Below, piece by piece: positions 11,812 to 25,058 of a stretch of 58,353 nucleotides of DNA. The notes below the pieces were generated by a model. It was given only the letters and a program-made list of their open reading frames with translations. It was not told the DNA's origin and did no database searches. The position numbers were made by a program, and so were the translations under genes. The DNA is from an uncultured bacterium (GTDB lineage: Bacteria > Patescibacteriota > Gracilibacteria > Absconditabacterales > Absconditicoccaceae), in contig CAMOEC010000055.1 of NCBI GenBank assembly GCA_946611795.1, positions 1-58,353 of the forward strand, read 5' to 3'. Every line of letters begins with the position of its first letter. The stretch's first letter is position 1.

Positions 11812-12456
11812 TTAAACTGTTAAACCTATACTGTATAATTGAAGATCTCATTTTTTCTTATCCTTCTTCTTTCAATATATTTCATCTCATACGATAGGAT
11901 ATCATATCGAAGAAAGATGGCTTCTTATTTGATGACGAATTCATTTCTGAATATTTATTATGAGTGTGGTAGTTTGTTCAGCATCGTTATACAAACTCTC
12001 CAGAATTTTTGTTTTAACACGGTGTAACCTATTGTCTATTTTTCTTCAATCTGTATTTGGTAAAACAACAACCATACGATCTTTTGAAAATTTATGATGT
12101 GCAATAGGGTAGTCTATAATATTTCAATTTTCCCTTATTCGATATCTTATATCTCAATAAACTTCTGCTATATAGTATTTATTTACTTTTCACTGTTTCT
12201 GTAACTCCTTATATTCCTTTTTTACCTCCTTATTCTTTGCAAAATAGAGGAGTCCTTTTGTTGGGGTATCTAATCTATTCAACAATCAATATTCATCTTC
12301 AGCACCAAATTCATTCAATAAAGACTGTATTACTTTATGATCTTTTTCTTCAAAAATATATTCTAGAAAAGATTTTTCTTTTCAAAAAGTTGTTGGAATT
12401 CAAGCCGGCTTCCAAATATAGAAACACCAATTATCTTCGTACCATACAAATTTCAT
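11812..12456 (-). CDS. RluA-family rRNA/tRNA pseudouridine synthase
   Basis: MKFVWYEDNWCFYIWKPAGIPTTFGKEK...EYGLLNRLDTPTKGLLYFAKN...KYYIAEVYGDI...GIRHQIRSHLSSIGYPIVGDEIYG. Confidence 0.88.
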
Positions 12457-12514
12457 CAACCCTTTATAATATAAACTGTCTCTTTTTATATAATTTCTAA
12501 TTTTAAAAACAAGA

Positions 12515-12540
12515 AAAAAAAGCCCGAAATCGGGCTTTTA
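12515..12540 (-). terminator. Rho-independent terminator downstream of secF
   Basis: AAAAGCCCGatttCGGGCTTTTTTTT on the minus strand. Confidence 0.8.
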
Positions 12541-12558
12541 TATTATTTATTATTCATC

Positions 12559-13506
12559 TTATTTAATTTTCTTATCTGTAAGTCTTAATAAGATATATGC
12601 TGTTGGTATAGCTACAAATAAACTACTCAAGAATGAAGCTATTACTCAAACTCATACTGTAAATGCAAATCTTTGAACAACTCAAGTTCCGAAAATAAAC
12701 ATTGAACATAATACTAACATTGTTGATAGAGATGTTCCAATAGATCTTCTAAATGTTTGCCAAATACTATCTTCTAATACATCTTTATATGAAAATTCTT
12801 TTTTAGAATGCTTCATTATATTCTCTCTTGCTCTATCGAATATAATAATAACATCATTAATTCCATATCCTATAATAGTAAGTATTGCAATAATAAACAC
12901 TGTATCTATTTGAATTGTTGAATCTAATCACATCCATAGTCAGTAAGCTCCAGCAGGAAGACTTATACTCAATATTGATGATAATAATACAACTGCTGCT
13001 AATACACTTGGTGCTATGTATTTTCTAATTGTTCAGAATGAGAAAATCATATATATCATCATAGCAATCAATCAAAAGATTAATGCCTTTACAGCTGTAC
13101 TACGCATATAATCTCAAACACTTGGTCAAATAACAGCCTGTGAAACAATATCATCTGCTGATGTTATTACTCCGTTTTCAATTAAATATGAAGGTACAGC
13201 TAATGATAGTTCATTAACTTTTTCATCAGAATCAAGACTTCAGTTAATCTTTAATTTTACTGTCTCTTCTTCTTGATCAACATTTACTTGTAACTTTGGA
13301 AAATTCTTTTCCTGAAGTGCTGTTACAAGATTGTTTTCAAAATTATCATCCTTTATCTCTCCATTAAATTCAATACTAACTCCTCCTGTAAACTCTTCAG
13401 AGAATTCTGCATTGAAGAAGAATAAAATCCATGATGCAATAGCTACTGTAACCGCAATACATAGCCAAAGATACCCATTTTTTACAATACCGAAATACTT
13501 TTTCAT
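12559..13506 (-). CDS. secF: Protein translocase subunit SecF
   Basis: MKKYFGIVKNGYLWLCIAVTVAIASWILFFFNAEFSEEFTGGVSIEF...TIIGYGINDVIIIFDRARENI...SIWQTFRRSIGTSLSTMLVL. Confidence 0.92.
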
Positions 13507-13562
13507 CCCTTTAGGGTTTAAATAAACTAAAATTTCTGTTTTTTATAGTATTTTTTTTAATA

Positions 13563-14306
13563 TTATTTTCAAGGAGAAGTCAAGCTTTCACAGTATTTTT
13601 TGGCTGCGTCTTCTTGAGCTTTCTTTTTATTTGTTCAAAATCCTGTTGCTATAACTAAATCTTTAACCATTATTTCAGAACGAAAACGAATAACATTGTG
13701 CTTATCATCAAACGCTTCTTCTATATCTCTGTAAACTGGTATTGTTTTATATTTCTTTTGAATATTCTCTTGTGCCATAGTTTTATATGATTTTACAGCT
13801 ATTGAAAGATTATTTATTTCTGCATATACATATTCTAAAACAAACTTCTCTGCTACTGTATATCATATATCTAATGCTATATATCATATTAATGATTCTA
13901 AAGCATCTGAAGTAATTGATGCTTTTTCACGTCAATTATTCTTTTCTTCTCATTTACTTATAAATAATTCTTTATTTAATCAAATTTTCTTAGCTACTAT
14001 ACTTAATGTCTCTTCCCTTACTAACGCTATCTTATATAAAGTCATTTCAGCCTCAGACATCTCTGGAAAGGTTAAAAACAATTTTTTTGCTATTATAGAT
14101 CATAAAATCGAATCTCATACAAATTCTAACCTTTCATTATGATCATATATCTCTTTAAAATCAGATGCATAAGATTTATGAACAAAAGCACAAAGAAACA
14201 AATCTTGATCTTTTATTAACTCAGGATCTATCCCTAATGTTTTTACATATTTTTTTAATTTTGAAATATTACTATAAACCTCTTGAGGAATTTTAAGATT
14301 CATCAA
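13563..14306 (-). CDS. rnc: Ribonuclease III
   Basis: ...FVHKSYASDFKEIYDHNERLEFVGDSILGSIIAKKLF...ITSDALESLIGYIALDIGY, C-terminal dsRBD ATGFGTNKKKAQEDAAKKYCE. Confidence 0.93.
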
Positions 14307-14323
14307 TTTTCTAATAAAATAAA

Positions 14324-15856
14324 TTAATCACGATAATTTATAATCAATTCATCTTGTTTAAATTTTTCGTTTGCAAGGTAATCCAAATAAGACTTTCATA
14401 ATATTACTTGAACATCAACTCAATCATATACTTCTACAGAATTTCAATAATCATCAACTATTACCTTAACTACTCATGTATTATATACAACTTGATCAAC
14501 TGGTATAAAGTTTTTTAATGCTTGTATTGTTCATTCAAATCATTCTTCTTTTGAACTTTCCGTATTTACAACAACAGTTGTTAATTCATAATATTCTTCT
14601 TCATCCTTACTTTCAGTAACATTTAGTCAAAACCTTTTCATTTTAGCTGCTAATCTTCACGCTATTTTTGCATTTTGTAATCAGTATTCTCTCAATATAT
14701 CTTTTGTTACTCAATTATTAACTCATATTTTTGCGTTTTCTACTGAAAAATTTTGAAGATGAGATATAAAGTCAGTATATTGATGAATTGTATCATAGTG
14801 AGATAAATTTCATGCTGAAGCTCACATTGGTAATAAAACAGAAGCTCATCAAAATAAATCTCTTTGTGGTGTATATAAGAAGCTACCTTTCTGTGTTATA
14901 TTAAATCTATCATAGCTATATGAAGTATTTAATCAAAAAGTATACATTTTTGCATCCTCTAAATACTGTACTCACCATAGCATTTCATTTAAAGAAACGT
15001 TTGTATTCACCATTTGGACATAACCATCATACAAATCTTTTGCCTTTCATAATGTTAAATTTCATCCCGAAAGTAACTTATCTTTTATTGCATTTATTAC
15101 TAATTGTTGTCTAAATGAACGGTCAAAATCTGAAGCATGTCCTTCAGCATGTCTTGATCTAGCGTATTTTAAAGCTAAATTTCAATCCATATGTTGCCAT
15201 CATTCTTCTACATGTAGTGGATCATATCCTTTTAGATTAGCATCTGGATACTGATAATCATGCAATGCGTATGGAACATTAATATCTACTCATCACAAAT
15301 CATCTACAATTTTCTTAAATCATGAAAAATCTATTGTTGCGTAGTATGGAATATTTAATCCTACTATCTTCTCTATTTGTTTTACATATCATGAAGCTGC
15401 TTCATGTAAATCTCTTGTACGTCAATAATATTGTGTAAACACTGAATTTATTCTAGATGTTCATCACAAAGGATTATTTACATATAAGTCTCTTGGTATT
15501 GATAACATTGAAATAGCTCACAAATCTGGATCCCAAGATACTACAATTGTAGAATCTGCCAAATACCCTCATCAATGTCATTCTCATCAATAACCAACAA
15601 GCAACATATTTACATTTCAAAATTCATCTTTCTGCATTGGTGTTCCTACTGTTTTACTCAATACTTTCACTGTTGATCTTGCTGTATTTTTAAAGAAAGT
15701 TTTCATTCCTTCAGCAAATGGTTGTATTAGAAACAAAATCAAAATAAACGAAACACACAACAAAACAATCTTATAAATTTTTGAATTAGAATCATTAGCT
15801 GTAATTTTTTTTTGTGTTTTACTTCACTTTAATTCTCATACTTTTCTTTTTTGCAT
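14324..15856 (-). CDS. LytR-CpsA-Psr (LCP) family protein
   Basis: N-terminal TM; NMLLVGYGGDGHQGGYLADSTIVVSWDPDLGAISMLSIPRDLYV...GGVDINVPYALHD...LKYARSRHAEGHASDFDRSFRQQLV. Confidence 0.9.
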
Positions 15857-15940
15857 AGGGAAAATTTCTCTTATAAATATTTTTGTGTTTTTCAGTATAT
15901 GAATATTAAGAGAAAATTCAAAGGAGTTTAAGAAAAAGAA

Positions 15941-15964
15941 AAAAGACCAATCATTTGGTCTTTT
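15941..15964 (-). terminator. Rho-independent terminator
   Basis: AAAAGACCAaatgaTTGGTCTTTTTTC on the minus strand, downstream of the SLH-like gene. Confidence 0.7.
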
Positions 15965-15972
15965 GTATACTA

Positions 15973-17544
15973 TTATCATACTAATGAGAATCTATTCTTA
16001 ACGTAATTATAACATCTCTGTCATTTTACCCATCTTGATGGTCAGTAGAATTTAGTTCATCACTTCCATTTTTCATAACAATATTCTACTTGTACAATTC
16101 AATTTGTTTTATAATCTTCAGGGAAATTCTTATGCCATCTATCATTCATTTGACACAATCAGAATGCGTGTCATGAATCTCAAACAGCTCCAATATCCCA
16201 ATTACCATTCTCACACTCAATCATATATACAAAATCCATACCTCATAACTTATATGCATATTGTACTAATGTTTGTTTATAATCATCTGTACTAAATCAA
16301 ACATGTAACAATACTCCATCATAATTTAGTTTTATTCATGAACCATTTATTTCTTCTGATTCATTCTTTTCCTGAGATCAGTTTGTTCATAACTTTTCTA
16401 TTTTATCTATCAAAGGATTTTCTTTTGGAATAATGTTTGAAAACAATCATAATCCTTGTAATTTATATAATGTATCAATTACATCCGACTTTATTTCAAA
16501 GTCTTGAGGTTTCTTATTATCTAATAGTTTTGACTTCTTTAGAATATATAAGTGTTGAGCATACCAATTTTCACCTTCTTGATTAAATCTATCTCAAAAG
16601 ATTAATCTTGATAATACTGTTGCAAATTCTGCTCTTGTTACATAAGCATTTGGTAAGAAATAATCTGTTTCTCATTCTGCTCATGTTCACATTATTTGAA
16701 ATCTATATGCTTGTTGGATGTATTCTTCTAAATCTCATAAACTACTATCTACATCAAGGAAATTTCATGAATTTTCTACAATATATTCTTTTCATAAAAC
16801 GTCTTTTGCAAATACAGACATTACTTTTGCTAGTTCAGCCCTTGTTAATGGCTCTGAAAATCTTGATTCATCAATTGTATTCATAGTTGTTATTTTATTT
16901 TCCTTTGCCCATTGATAAGCCTTTATTTCTTCATCTGTATATGTTTTTTTGCTTACTATTTCATTTTTTTCCTCTTGTTTTACTTCTTTTTCTTCCTGCT
17001 TTATTTCGACTACTGATTCTTTTTCACATGTTTTATCTCATGTATTATAGTTATATCCTTTTTCACATTCTTCTGTAAAACTACAATCTTCATTATATAT
17101 TCCGTGTTCTATATATAGAGGACTTTTTTTACAAATATTATCTGTTAATTCCTGGTTTTCTTCAACAGTATAATTTCATTCTCTTATAGAGTCTATACTT
17201 GGAACTGTTTCACAGTTATCAAATAATGCTAATTGTAAATTATAATTTTGATTAGCTTTTCAATTATACTTATCTGAAGACTCTACTATATTATAATACT
17301 CTGCATAATATTTATAGTCTTCACTATCTATTCATAAATATTTCATTGTTTTCCAAAATGGGAAACTTTTTTTCAATTTACCACAAACCTCCTTTCTTGC
17401 TTCACTTCAAATAGTTGTTGTGTTAATTCATTCTTGAATTTCATTATCGGCTGCCTGTGAAAATTGAATAGGCAATACTAAACTACTTACAGCTAATAAT
17501 CAAAAAGTAGATTTAAATATGTCTCTTAAAATTTTTCTTTCCAT
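15973..17544 (-). CDS. Secreted protein with SLH-like repeats and a C-terminal lysozyme/transglycosylase-like domain
   Basis: Signal peptide MERKILRDIFKSTFGLLAVSSLVLPIQFSQAA; two SLH-like segments (EPLTRAELAKVMSVFAKDVLG, NAYVTRAEFATVLSRLIFGD); C-term MDFVYMIECENGNWDIGAVGDSGHAFGLCQMN. Confidence 0.72.
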
Positions 17545-17741
17545 AACTTAATAAATCAAATAAAAACGATCATTATTTTTTCTTTCGTGTTTTCAAAAGA
17601 CTAATATATTATACACAAAAAATTAAGGAGAAAAAAAATAATGCGTTTATAACAGCAATTCATCTGGTTATTTTTTATATATTTGATTTATATATTGACA
17701 ATATAATAAATATTTCATATCCATTTTCCAGTAAAAAATAA

Positions 17742-17774
17742 AAAAAACCATTCGTTTTCATGAATGGCTTTTTT
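17742..17774 (-). terminator. Rho-independent terminator
   Basis: AAGCCATTCatgaaaacGAATGGTTTTTTT on the minus strand. Confidence 0.7.
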
Positions 17775-17790
17775 ATGTATTTATTGTTAA

Positions 17791-19176
17791 TTATTCTTCA
17801 TCTACTATTTCTTCATCTTCAACATCTTCTTCTACATTTTCTTCTTCGTTTTCTTCTTCGTTTTCTATTTCTTCATCATAATCATATACATAGTCTTGAT
17901 TATCAACATGTTCTTCTCATCATAAAAGACTTCCTATTAATTCTTCCACATCTTGTACATTTTCTGGTGTTTCAAATTTGTAATCAATTATTTTTATACT
18001 CTCAAATTTTGCTTTCATTTCTGCATTCAATGAATCACTTGTTATTTTAAAATTTGGATCTAGTTTTAAATTTTTCTCAGATAAAGATGCAGATATATCT
18101 CACTCTAAATTAAATAATTCTTGTACAAGTTCTCAATTTTTTGCTTCTACTTTAACTTTTACTCAATATGATGTTAAAGAAGGATTTAAATCAATACTAA
18201 TTATTACATCACTTGATTCAGTTTCTATATCAGAAATTGTAATCTTTATTGTCTCACCATCTTTTCAAAGAGTTTTCTTATTTATTGTATCTGTAATGTT
18301 TATTTTTTCTCAAGCTGTTAATATATCTATATTTTTTAAAATAAAATCTACCTTATCTGAAGAACGAATTACAAAATATGCTTCAGAATTTTCTATTTTT
18401 AAATCATCAAATAATTCATCAATTTCTTTGTCATTCATATTCTGCTGAGATTCTTCTCATGATAATGCTTTAGCTGATTCTTTCTTTTCTTGTTCATTTA
18501 TTTCTTTAACTAAATTTTTTATTTCTTCTTCATTAAAAGAAACTTTCCATGCTGGATATCAATCAAATTTTGTTAATTCTTTTTCTGCAAATATTTTATC
18601 ATTATCTTTCTTTTCTAAGTATGAATACATATCAAAGCTATTTTCTGAAGACATTCTCAACAAATTTGAATATTCTTCAGTATTCATTGTCAACCATTTA
18701 TCTTTAAATCAATTTACTATTTCAGTAATCATAGCTACATATTCCTTTTGATTTGACTCAATTGAAAAATCTAATAGCTTAAAATAGAGCTTAAAATCTT
18801 TTACAAGTGTATTTAGATCAAAACTAGCACTTTTTACAAAAAAACCATCTTCAACATTTGTATCTGTAGTTAATCCTAAAGATATTTTTCATTCAGTATC
18901 TTTAGATTTATTATCATTAACGATATCTGTTTTTAATACTAATGTTCCTTTTATAGAATCTCATGCATCATATTTTGTTTCTACATCCAATTTGTTTTCA
19001 ATTTGACTTCAAGTATCATTCATAAACTTAAGTATTTCCTTCGCTGTAGATGTTTGTTCTGAATAAACTTTTAATGTTTCTTCAAATGATAGTTCTGGAG
19101 CATTTGTTTTACATCATGTTAACATTATAGCTAGTAATGCAAGAGAAGAAAACAATCAAAAACTTTTAAATTTCAT
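17791..19176 (-). CDS. Lipoprotein of unknown function with acidic C-terminal tail
   Basis: MKFKSFGLFSSLALLAIMLTGCKTNAPEL: lipobox LTGC; C-term DYDEEIENEEENEEENVEEDVEDEEIVDEE. Confidence 0.75.
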
Positions 19177-19398
19177 TATTATCTATAAGTAATAAAATAA
19201 AATATTTAGAATTATCCAAATATTAATGAATAATTTATATTTATTCATATGTCTTTGTAAAGTCTAAATTTTTCAATCATTTTTAGTTTTTCTTTTCTTT
19301 TTTTAATACAAAAAATCTTTTTATTTTTTTGACTTTTTTAATTATTCTTTGTATAATTGTGAATGAGGTGATTTTAATTTTTATTTCAGTAGGAAAAT

Positions 19399-20523
19399 AT
19401 GAATTCAATCAATACGCCCTCAAGAATTGATATTGATGCTATTCTAGTCTGATTACAAGACCCGAATATTTCTGATATTCACTTAACATCATCTGGAAAA
19501 AGCTCATATAGATTAAATGGGGCAATTATTAAAGATGATAAAATTCCATTACTCAGTGAAGAACATATGGAAACTATCATCAAGCAATTATTCCAAAACA
19601 ATATCCAAAGTATGGATAAATTTATTTGTGATAAAGAAAGTGATTTCTCTTATGAATGAAAAAATTGAATTTCATATAGAGTAAACTCATTTTTTGAGAG
19701 ATGAAAAATTGGTATTGTTATTAGAAAGATTAGTCCTAATGTTAAAACACTTGAAGAAATGATGTTTTCTAACCTCGCTGATTGTATTAAAAGATATGTT
19801 CTTACTGCAAAAAAATGACTATTTTTAGTAACAGGTCCTACTTGAAGTTGAAAGTCTACCTCAATAGTATCAATGCTTGAATATATAAATAAAACAAGAA
19901 ATGATAATATAATGACTATTGAAGATCCTATTGAATATATTTTTAAATCAGACAAATGTATTATTTCTCAAAGAGAAGTTGGACATGATACATGGTCATT
20001 TAAAAATGCACTTAAATCTGTTATGAGAGAAGATCCTGATATTATTTTTGTTTGAGAAATTCGTGATACTGAGACAGCAGAAACAGTACTTTCACTTGCA
20101 GAAAGTTGACACCTTGTTTTCAGTACTTTACATACTTGATCTGCTTCTCATACTTTAGGAAGATTTCTATCTTTCTTCCCTGCTAATATGCAGGCTAGTA
20201 TCTCTGATAGACTTGCAGATATATTACTTTGAATTCAATCACAGATGTTGGTTAGAAGAGCAGATGTTAATGCAAGAATTGGTGTTTATGAATTTTTATT
20301 AAATACTACAGCAGTTAAGAATAATCTTAAAAAGATGGATTTTTGACAAGTAGATTCTATTATTGAAGCCTCAGCTAATGTTTGAATGATAACAATGCAA
20401 CAATATGCTAAAAAGCTATTATGAAAAAATCTTATTAATATAAAAGATGTTGAATATCTTTTTAAAAATGCTGATAATCAAAAAGCTCAATTACAAAATC
20501 AACAGATTCCTTTAACTCGTTAA
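19399..20523 (+). CDS. pilT: PilT-type twitching motility ATPase
   Basis: ...[43 protein letters not shown]...[57 protein letters not shown]. Confidence 0.94.
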
Positions 20524-20537
20524 TTATATAATAAGAT

Positions 20538-20807
20538 ATGACAGAACATTATTATTGATGATGAAATGGTGTAAAAAGATTATCAAGAGCTGAAATAAGA
20601 AAAATGAAAGAAAATATGCAAAAAACACCTTTAGTTCAAGAAAAAGCTAATAAATATCATCGCTTAGAAGAGGAAAAGGCTGAAAAACTATTAACAACTA
20701 TTGTAAATGAAGAAGAAAAAATAAGTAAAAAAAGTATTGATGAAGAAGAAAAACCTACAAAAAAACTATGATTGATAGATAGAATTAAAAAATATTTATT
20801 TTGATAA
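20538..20807 (+). CDS. Small hypothetical protein
   Basis: MTEHYYGGGNGVKRLSRAEIRKMKENMQKTPLVQEKANKYHRLEEEKAEKLL...KLGLIDRIKKYLFG; tightly spaced downstream of pilT. Confidence 0.6.
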
Positions 20808-20817
20808 TAATATTACT

Positions 20818-21222
20818 ATGACAAGCGCTATTCAACAGTATTTACCAGAAAATTTATGGAGTTTGGCTGAATGATTTAATATTCCTGAAGCTTTTTTGGA
20901 AAGCAATGCTTCTTTAATCCAATTAATTTTGGAATCAAAATCTCTTGCTGAACAAACAGAAAAACAAAACTGGTTTAATCTTCTTCCAATTATGTCTCAA
21001 GAACAAATTGATAAGCTTTATGATATTCTAACAAGAGAAAAACAAAAATTACAAGAGATTAATGATAAATATGCTAAAAAACAGGAAGAGATTAATAAAA
21101 AATATCAACAATCTTATAATCCTGAAACTTATTATCAAAATCAAGCAAAGATAAAAGAAGAAGAAAGTAAAACAAGAGATCAAGAACTTGTTGAAGCTGA
21201 TAATTTACTTACACAAATCTAA
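20818..21222 (+). CDS. Hypothetical coiled-coil protein
   Basis: MTSAIQQYLPENLWSLAEGFNIPEAFLESNASLIQ... continuous with ORF-track 20896..21222 once TGA is read through. Confidence 0.65.
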
Positions 21223-21227
21223 TATTA

Positions 21228-21710
21228 ATGAAACTTTTCAAAAAAATTTTATTTAGTTTTCTATGCTTATTTAGTGTATTCTGAAGTATTACAACTTTTG
21301 CTATAGAATGATCTAATAGTGAAGATTTTCTTGAACAAGCTTTTCATGAAGCAATAGAAAATGATACTGTTGTTTGAAAAGGTTTTGTCTGAACATCTAA
21401 ACAAAGTGTTTGAAATTATTTAATGTGAAGAACTACTGAAATTAACTTAACAGAATGAACTATGAAACATTGAAATTCCTTTGCTATTAGTGTTACTATG
21501 TTTTTAGTTAGAGCTACTCTTGTTCTCGCAATAACTATGATTATTTATAATTGAATTATGTTTGTTGTTAAATCTAGTAAATGAGAAGCTCCAAAAGATG
21601 TTTTAAAGAATATTATTTATATTATTATTTGAGTATTATTAGCTTTAGGTAGTCTTATTATAATTAATCTTGCTAGATCAGTTGGTTCAACTGTAATTAA
21701 TATATTTTAA
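21228..21710 (+). CDS. VirB2/TrbC-like pilin-type membrane protein
   Basis: Signal peptide MKLFKKILFSFLCLFSVFGSITTFA; two C-terminal TM helices separated by a short charged loop (VVKSSKGEAPKDVLKNIIY). Confidence 0.6.
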
Positions 21711-21728
21711 GTTTATTTATGTCTTACA

Positions 21729-22127
21729 ATGAAAACTAAAAAAATGGCAAAAAAGATTTTTACAATCATTATACTATGACTTTCTTTTTCTATGCCTATT
21801 TTTGGTGTCACTGTATTTGTTCCAAAAAATGGAACAACAAGTCCTGACGTTAAAATAAAAAGTTATCAAATAAGTTATGATGCTGATACATCAGAAGATA
21901 TTTTATTGAAAATTATAGATGTTTTTAATGATTATCTATGGCGAGCTTTTGGTATTGTTTGTACAGCAGTAGCAATTTATGGCTGATTTAAATTAATTAC
22001 TTCTAACTGAGATAAAAAAGCCATGAAACAATGAATTTGGGCTATTCTTTGATCAGTTATTGGTATTGTTATAGCAATGTTATCTTATATGATAATAAAT
22101 CTTATTGCAAATTTGAATTTTTCATAA
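21729..22127 (+). CDS. VirB2/TrbC-like pilin-type membrane protein
   Basis: Signal peptide MKTKKMAKKIFTIIILGLSFSMPIFG; helix-loop-helix IVCTAVAIYGGFKLITSNGDKKAMKQGIWAILGSVIGIVIAMLSYMIINLI. Confidence 0.62.
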
Positions 22128-22151
22128 TATTATTATCCTTCACTTATATAT

Positions 22152-22184
22152 AAAAAAAGATGATTCAATAATCATCTTTTTTTT
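22152..22184. terminator. Bidirectional terminator between convergent genes
   Basis: AAAAAAGATGATtcaatAATCATCTTTTTTTT. Confidence 0.75.
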
Positions 22185-24456
22185 ACGCTTCATTTAATTG
22201 ATTTCTCAAATCTTTTACTATATTACTAACACTAGATGGTCATTCTTTTGCTGACATATATGCTCAATAAGGAGCTTGATTTCAGCGGTATTCATTAGGT
22301 TGTTTATAATTCTTTTGACTTGCAATAAATCATTTTCAATCTGGTCATCTGTTTTCTAAAAGATTTTTTATCCATGGATATTTATCTTTTCAATAAACCT
22401 TTTGATACTCTTCAACTCTATCTTTTATAACTCATGTTGCTGCGTCGAGTCATTCTTGCCATGTATTAAATGTTCTTTCAGATCAATCATCCGTATTTCA
22501 AACATTTCATGGATTTCTTGTCCTTGCTCATTTTCATGCAGTTCAATACGAACTATCATTTTTAACCACAGCCATTATATATTCCACAGGAATATTATAA
22601 TCTTTACTTGATTTTATTATATTTTCAGTTGTTAAAGGTGATGATACTTTCTCTAATTCTCATTTTATGATTTCTTTCTTATTGTTAGATAAATTCTCTC
22701 AATAATTTAAATTATCAGTTTTTTCTTCTTCAATATTATCTGTATTTTCACTTCATTCTGTTTTTTCATAAAACTGTGAAGGTAAGAAAACCTCTGCTTC
22801 AACTCAATCTATAACATCATCTTTATTTAATGTTACTCAAGATATTAGTGTAAAAGCTAATGTATCAGCATCTTTCAAATTTTCTAATTTTTTCTTCTTT
22901 TTATACTGTCCTAATACTGTTTGTATATATCACTCAATAAAATTCGTTCTTTCAGAGTCTGTAAATGTTGTTTTCTTTAGTTTTAATATTTTTTTCTTTC
23001 AATCTTTAATTTCCTCAACATAATCTTTTCATTTGAAATCTTTTGTATTAATAGAACAAAGAGTTGATGGATTAATTAATTCTCAATTACTTCATATTTT
23101 TTTATTTATTTCATCCTTTATTAAGTCTATATCTATTGCAAATTTATCTTCATATTTAGAATCAACAGTTATTCAATAATTATTTAACAATGTTTTTGCC
23201 GTTCAAGATTCTATTTGTTTATTATTCATATAATTTTTATAAACTTCTTCTATATAAGATTTCTTTGTTGTATCTAAATCCCTATCAATTTTCTTTTTCT
23301 TCCATGCTTTTTCTATTCCTCAAATACCTCAAGAAAAACCTAATAAACTTAATACAAAAGATATTATTCATCATATTATTGGTTTCTTCTCAAGTTTTTT
23401 TAATAAACCTCGTGCATCAAATCAGAAAGAATTATTCACTGCTTGAGCCATATTTCAGAAAGAATCAATACTATCGATTAAATTATCTCATAATTTTTTA
23501 GTAGAATTCATAAATGAATCTGTTTTATCTAATACACCTAATATTTTTTTGATAGTATCAGGACTTTCTACCATTTGTATTGATCATAAATCAGCCTTCA
23601 TTTTACTTTTTCACTCTTCTAATTTTTTATTTAATTCTTCTTGTGAAAGAGGAGTTTTTAAATCAGTTAGATCAAATTGATCTCGAGATATTGTATTTAT
23701 ATTAACTGTTGTATCTGAATTTTCTCACTCTGATTTAAAATTATTATTAAATATAGGATTTTTTAGTAATTTTTCATATACTTCATATGGATTTTTTAAT
23801 TTTTTTGACTGTTCAACATTCTTTGGAAGAGAAATAAAATCTACTGCGTTTAATAAAGCCTTTCAACGACTATATGGAACTGTAAATTTTTTTGAAAAAT
23901 TATTTATTCCTGTAAATAATGAGCTAATACTTTCAACATTTAGTTTTGTTATTTCTCACAAAAAATTAACATTATTTTCATGTCATGTTTCTCTTAAAAT
24001 ATCCATAAGATACCATTCTGTTGCTGGAACAAAAATATCAGATATATAACTAGGTATACTCTCTTTTGAATCTATATTAAATTTTTTTTCAAAGAATTTT
24101 GTTAATACAATATTAGCTTTCCTAAAAATTTTCTCTAACCTTTGTTCAGGTGTTAAATCCTTTAATTCAGGATTATTATTAAATGTTGGATCATCTAAAA
24201 CTTTCAACATTTTTTCTTTTAATCATGTTCATTCAAGTATTTCATATGTGTGCAATGTATTATTTCAATATCTTTCTTTTTCTACTTGTCTTTTTAATTC
24301 ATCACTATCAACTTTTGTTTTTACTTGTTCCTTTAATGTTTCTGATTCTTTTTTACTATTATCAACTATTTCTTGTTTTTCAGTATCATTAGAAACATTA
24401 TCCTTTGTTTCTTGAGGATTATTAGGATTTTTCTTTTCATTTTCAGTTGATGTCAT
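22183..24456 (-). CDS. Large protein with C-terminal lytic-transglycosylase/lysozyme-like domain
   Basis: C-term ENIIKSSKDYNIPVEYIMAVVKNDSSYGTAGKGARTRNPGNVGNTDDGSERTFNTWQEGLDAATGVIKDRV; the rest has no recognisable family. Confidence 0.65.
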
Positions 24457-24684
24457 TATTCTATATACTAATAAATAGTCTTTATAATTATATAAAATAC
24501 TTGAAATAATTCAAAAAATCACTTATTTTTTGTTAGATATTTCCTTATTCTTTGTTTTTGTCTTTTATGATAAATAATATACATTTTTTAAATTTTTGTC
24601 TACTTATTTTATTAGTTGTTGTCTATATTTTCTTTTGTCTATTGTGACAATATTGACAAGTTTTTGACATTTAGTTTTAGACAA

Positions 24685-24716
24685 AAAAAAGAGTCTTTAA
24701 TATAGACTCTATTTTT
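24685..24716 (-). terminator. Rho-independent terminator downstream of the Hsp20-like gene
   Basis: AGAGTCTatattaaAGACTCTTTTTTTTG on the minus strand. Confidence 0.75.
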
Positions 24717-25053
24717 CTATTTCTAATACTATTTTTTCTGGAACTAATGCTTTTGGAATTACTATTTGAAGAATATTTTCTGGTGTCAATTTACTGTGAA
24801 TTTTATCAAAATATATTTGTGGTGGCAAATCTATTCTTTGTTCAAGATTTCACCAATAACATTCTTCCTTTATTGGAATTAAAGAATCTTTTAACTCTAT
24901 TAATTCCCTTTTTCATTGAATTAATAATTTATAATCTTCTATTTTTAAATTTAAACTATCCTTATTAACTCATCATAATGGCATTATTATTACTATTTCC
25001 TGTTCTGATTCATACATATCATATGGAACATATGGGTTTGTTTCTACTAACAT
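24709..25053 (-). CDS. Hsp20/alpha-crystallin-like small heat shock protein
   Basis: MLVETNPYVPYDMYESEQEIVIIMPLGGVNKDSLNLKIEDYKLLIQGKREL...LEQRIDLPPQIYFDKIHSKLTPENILQIVIPK. Confidence 0.72.
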
Positions 25054-25058
25054 ATTTT

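Noticed and set aside
17810-17900. Possible microsatellite (ttcttc repeats)
   Set aside because: Explained as codons for the Glu-rich acidic tail of the lipoprotein encoded on the minus strand.
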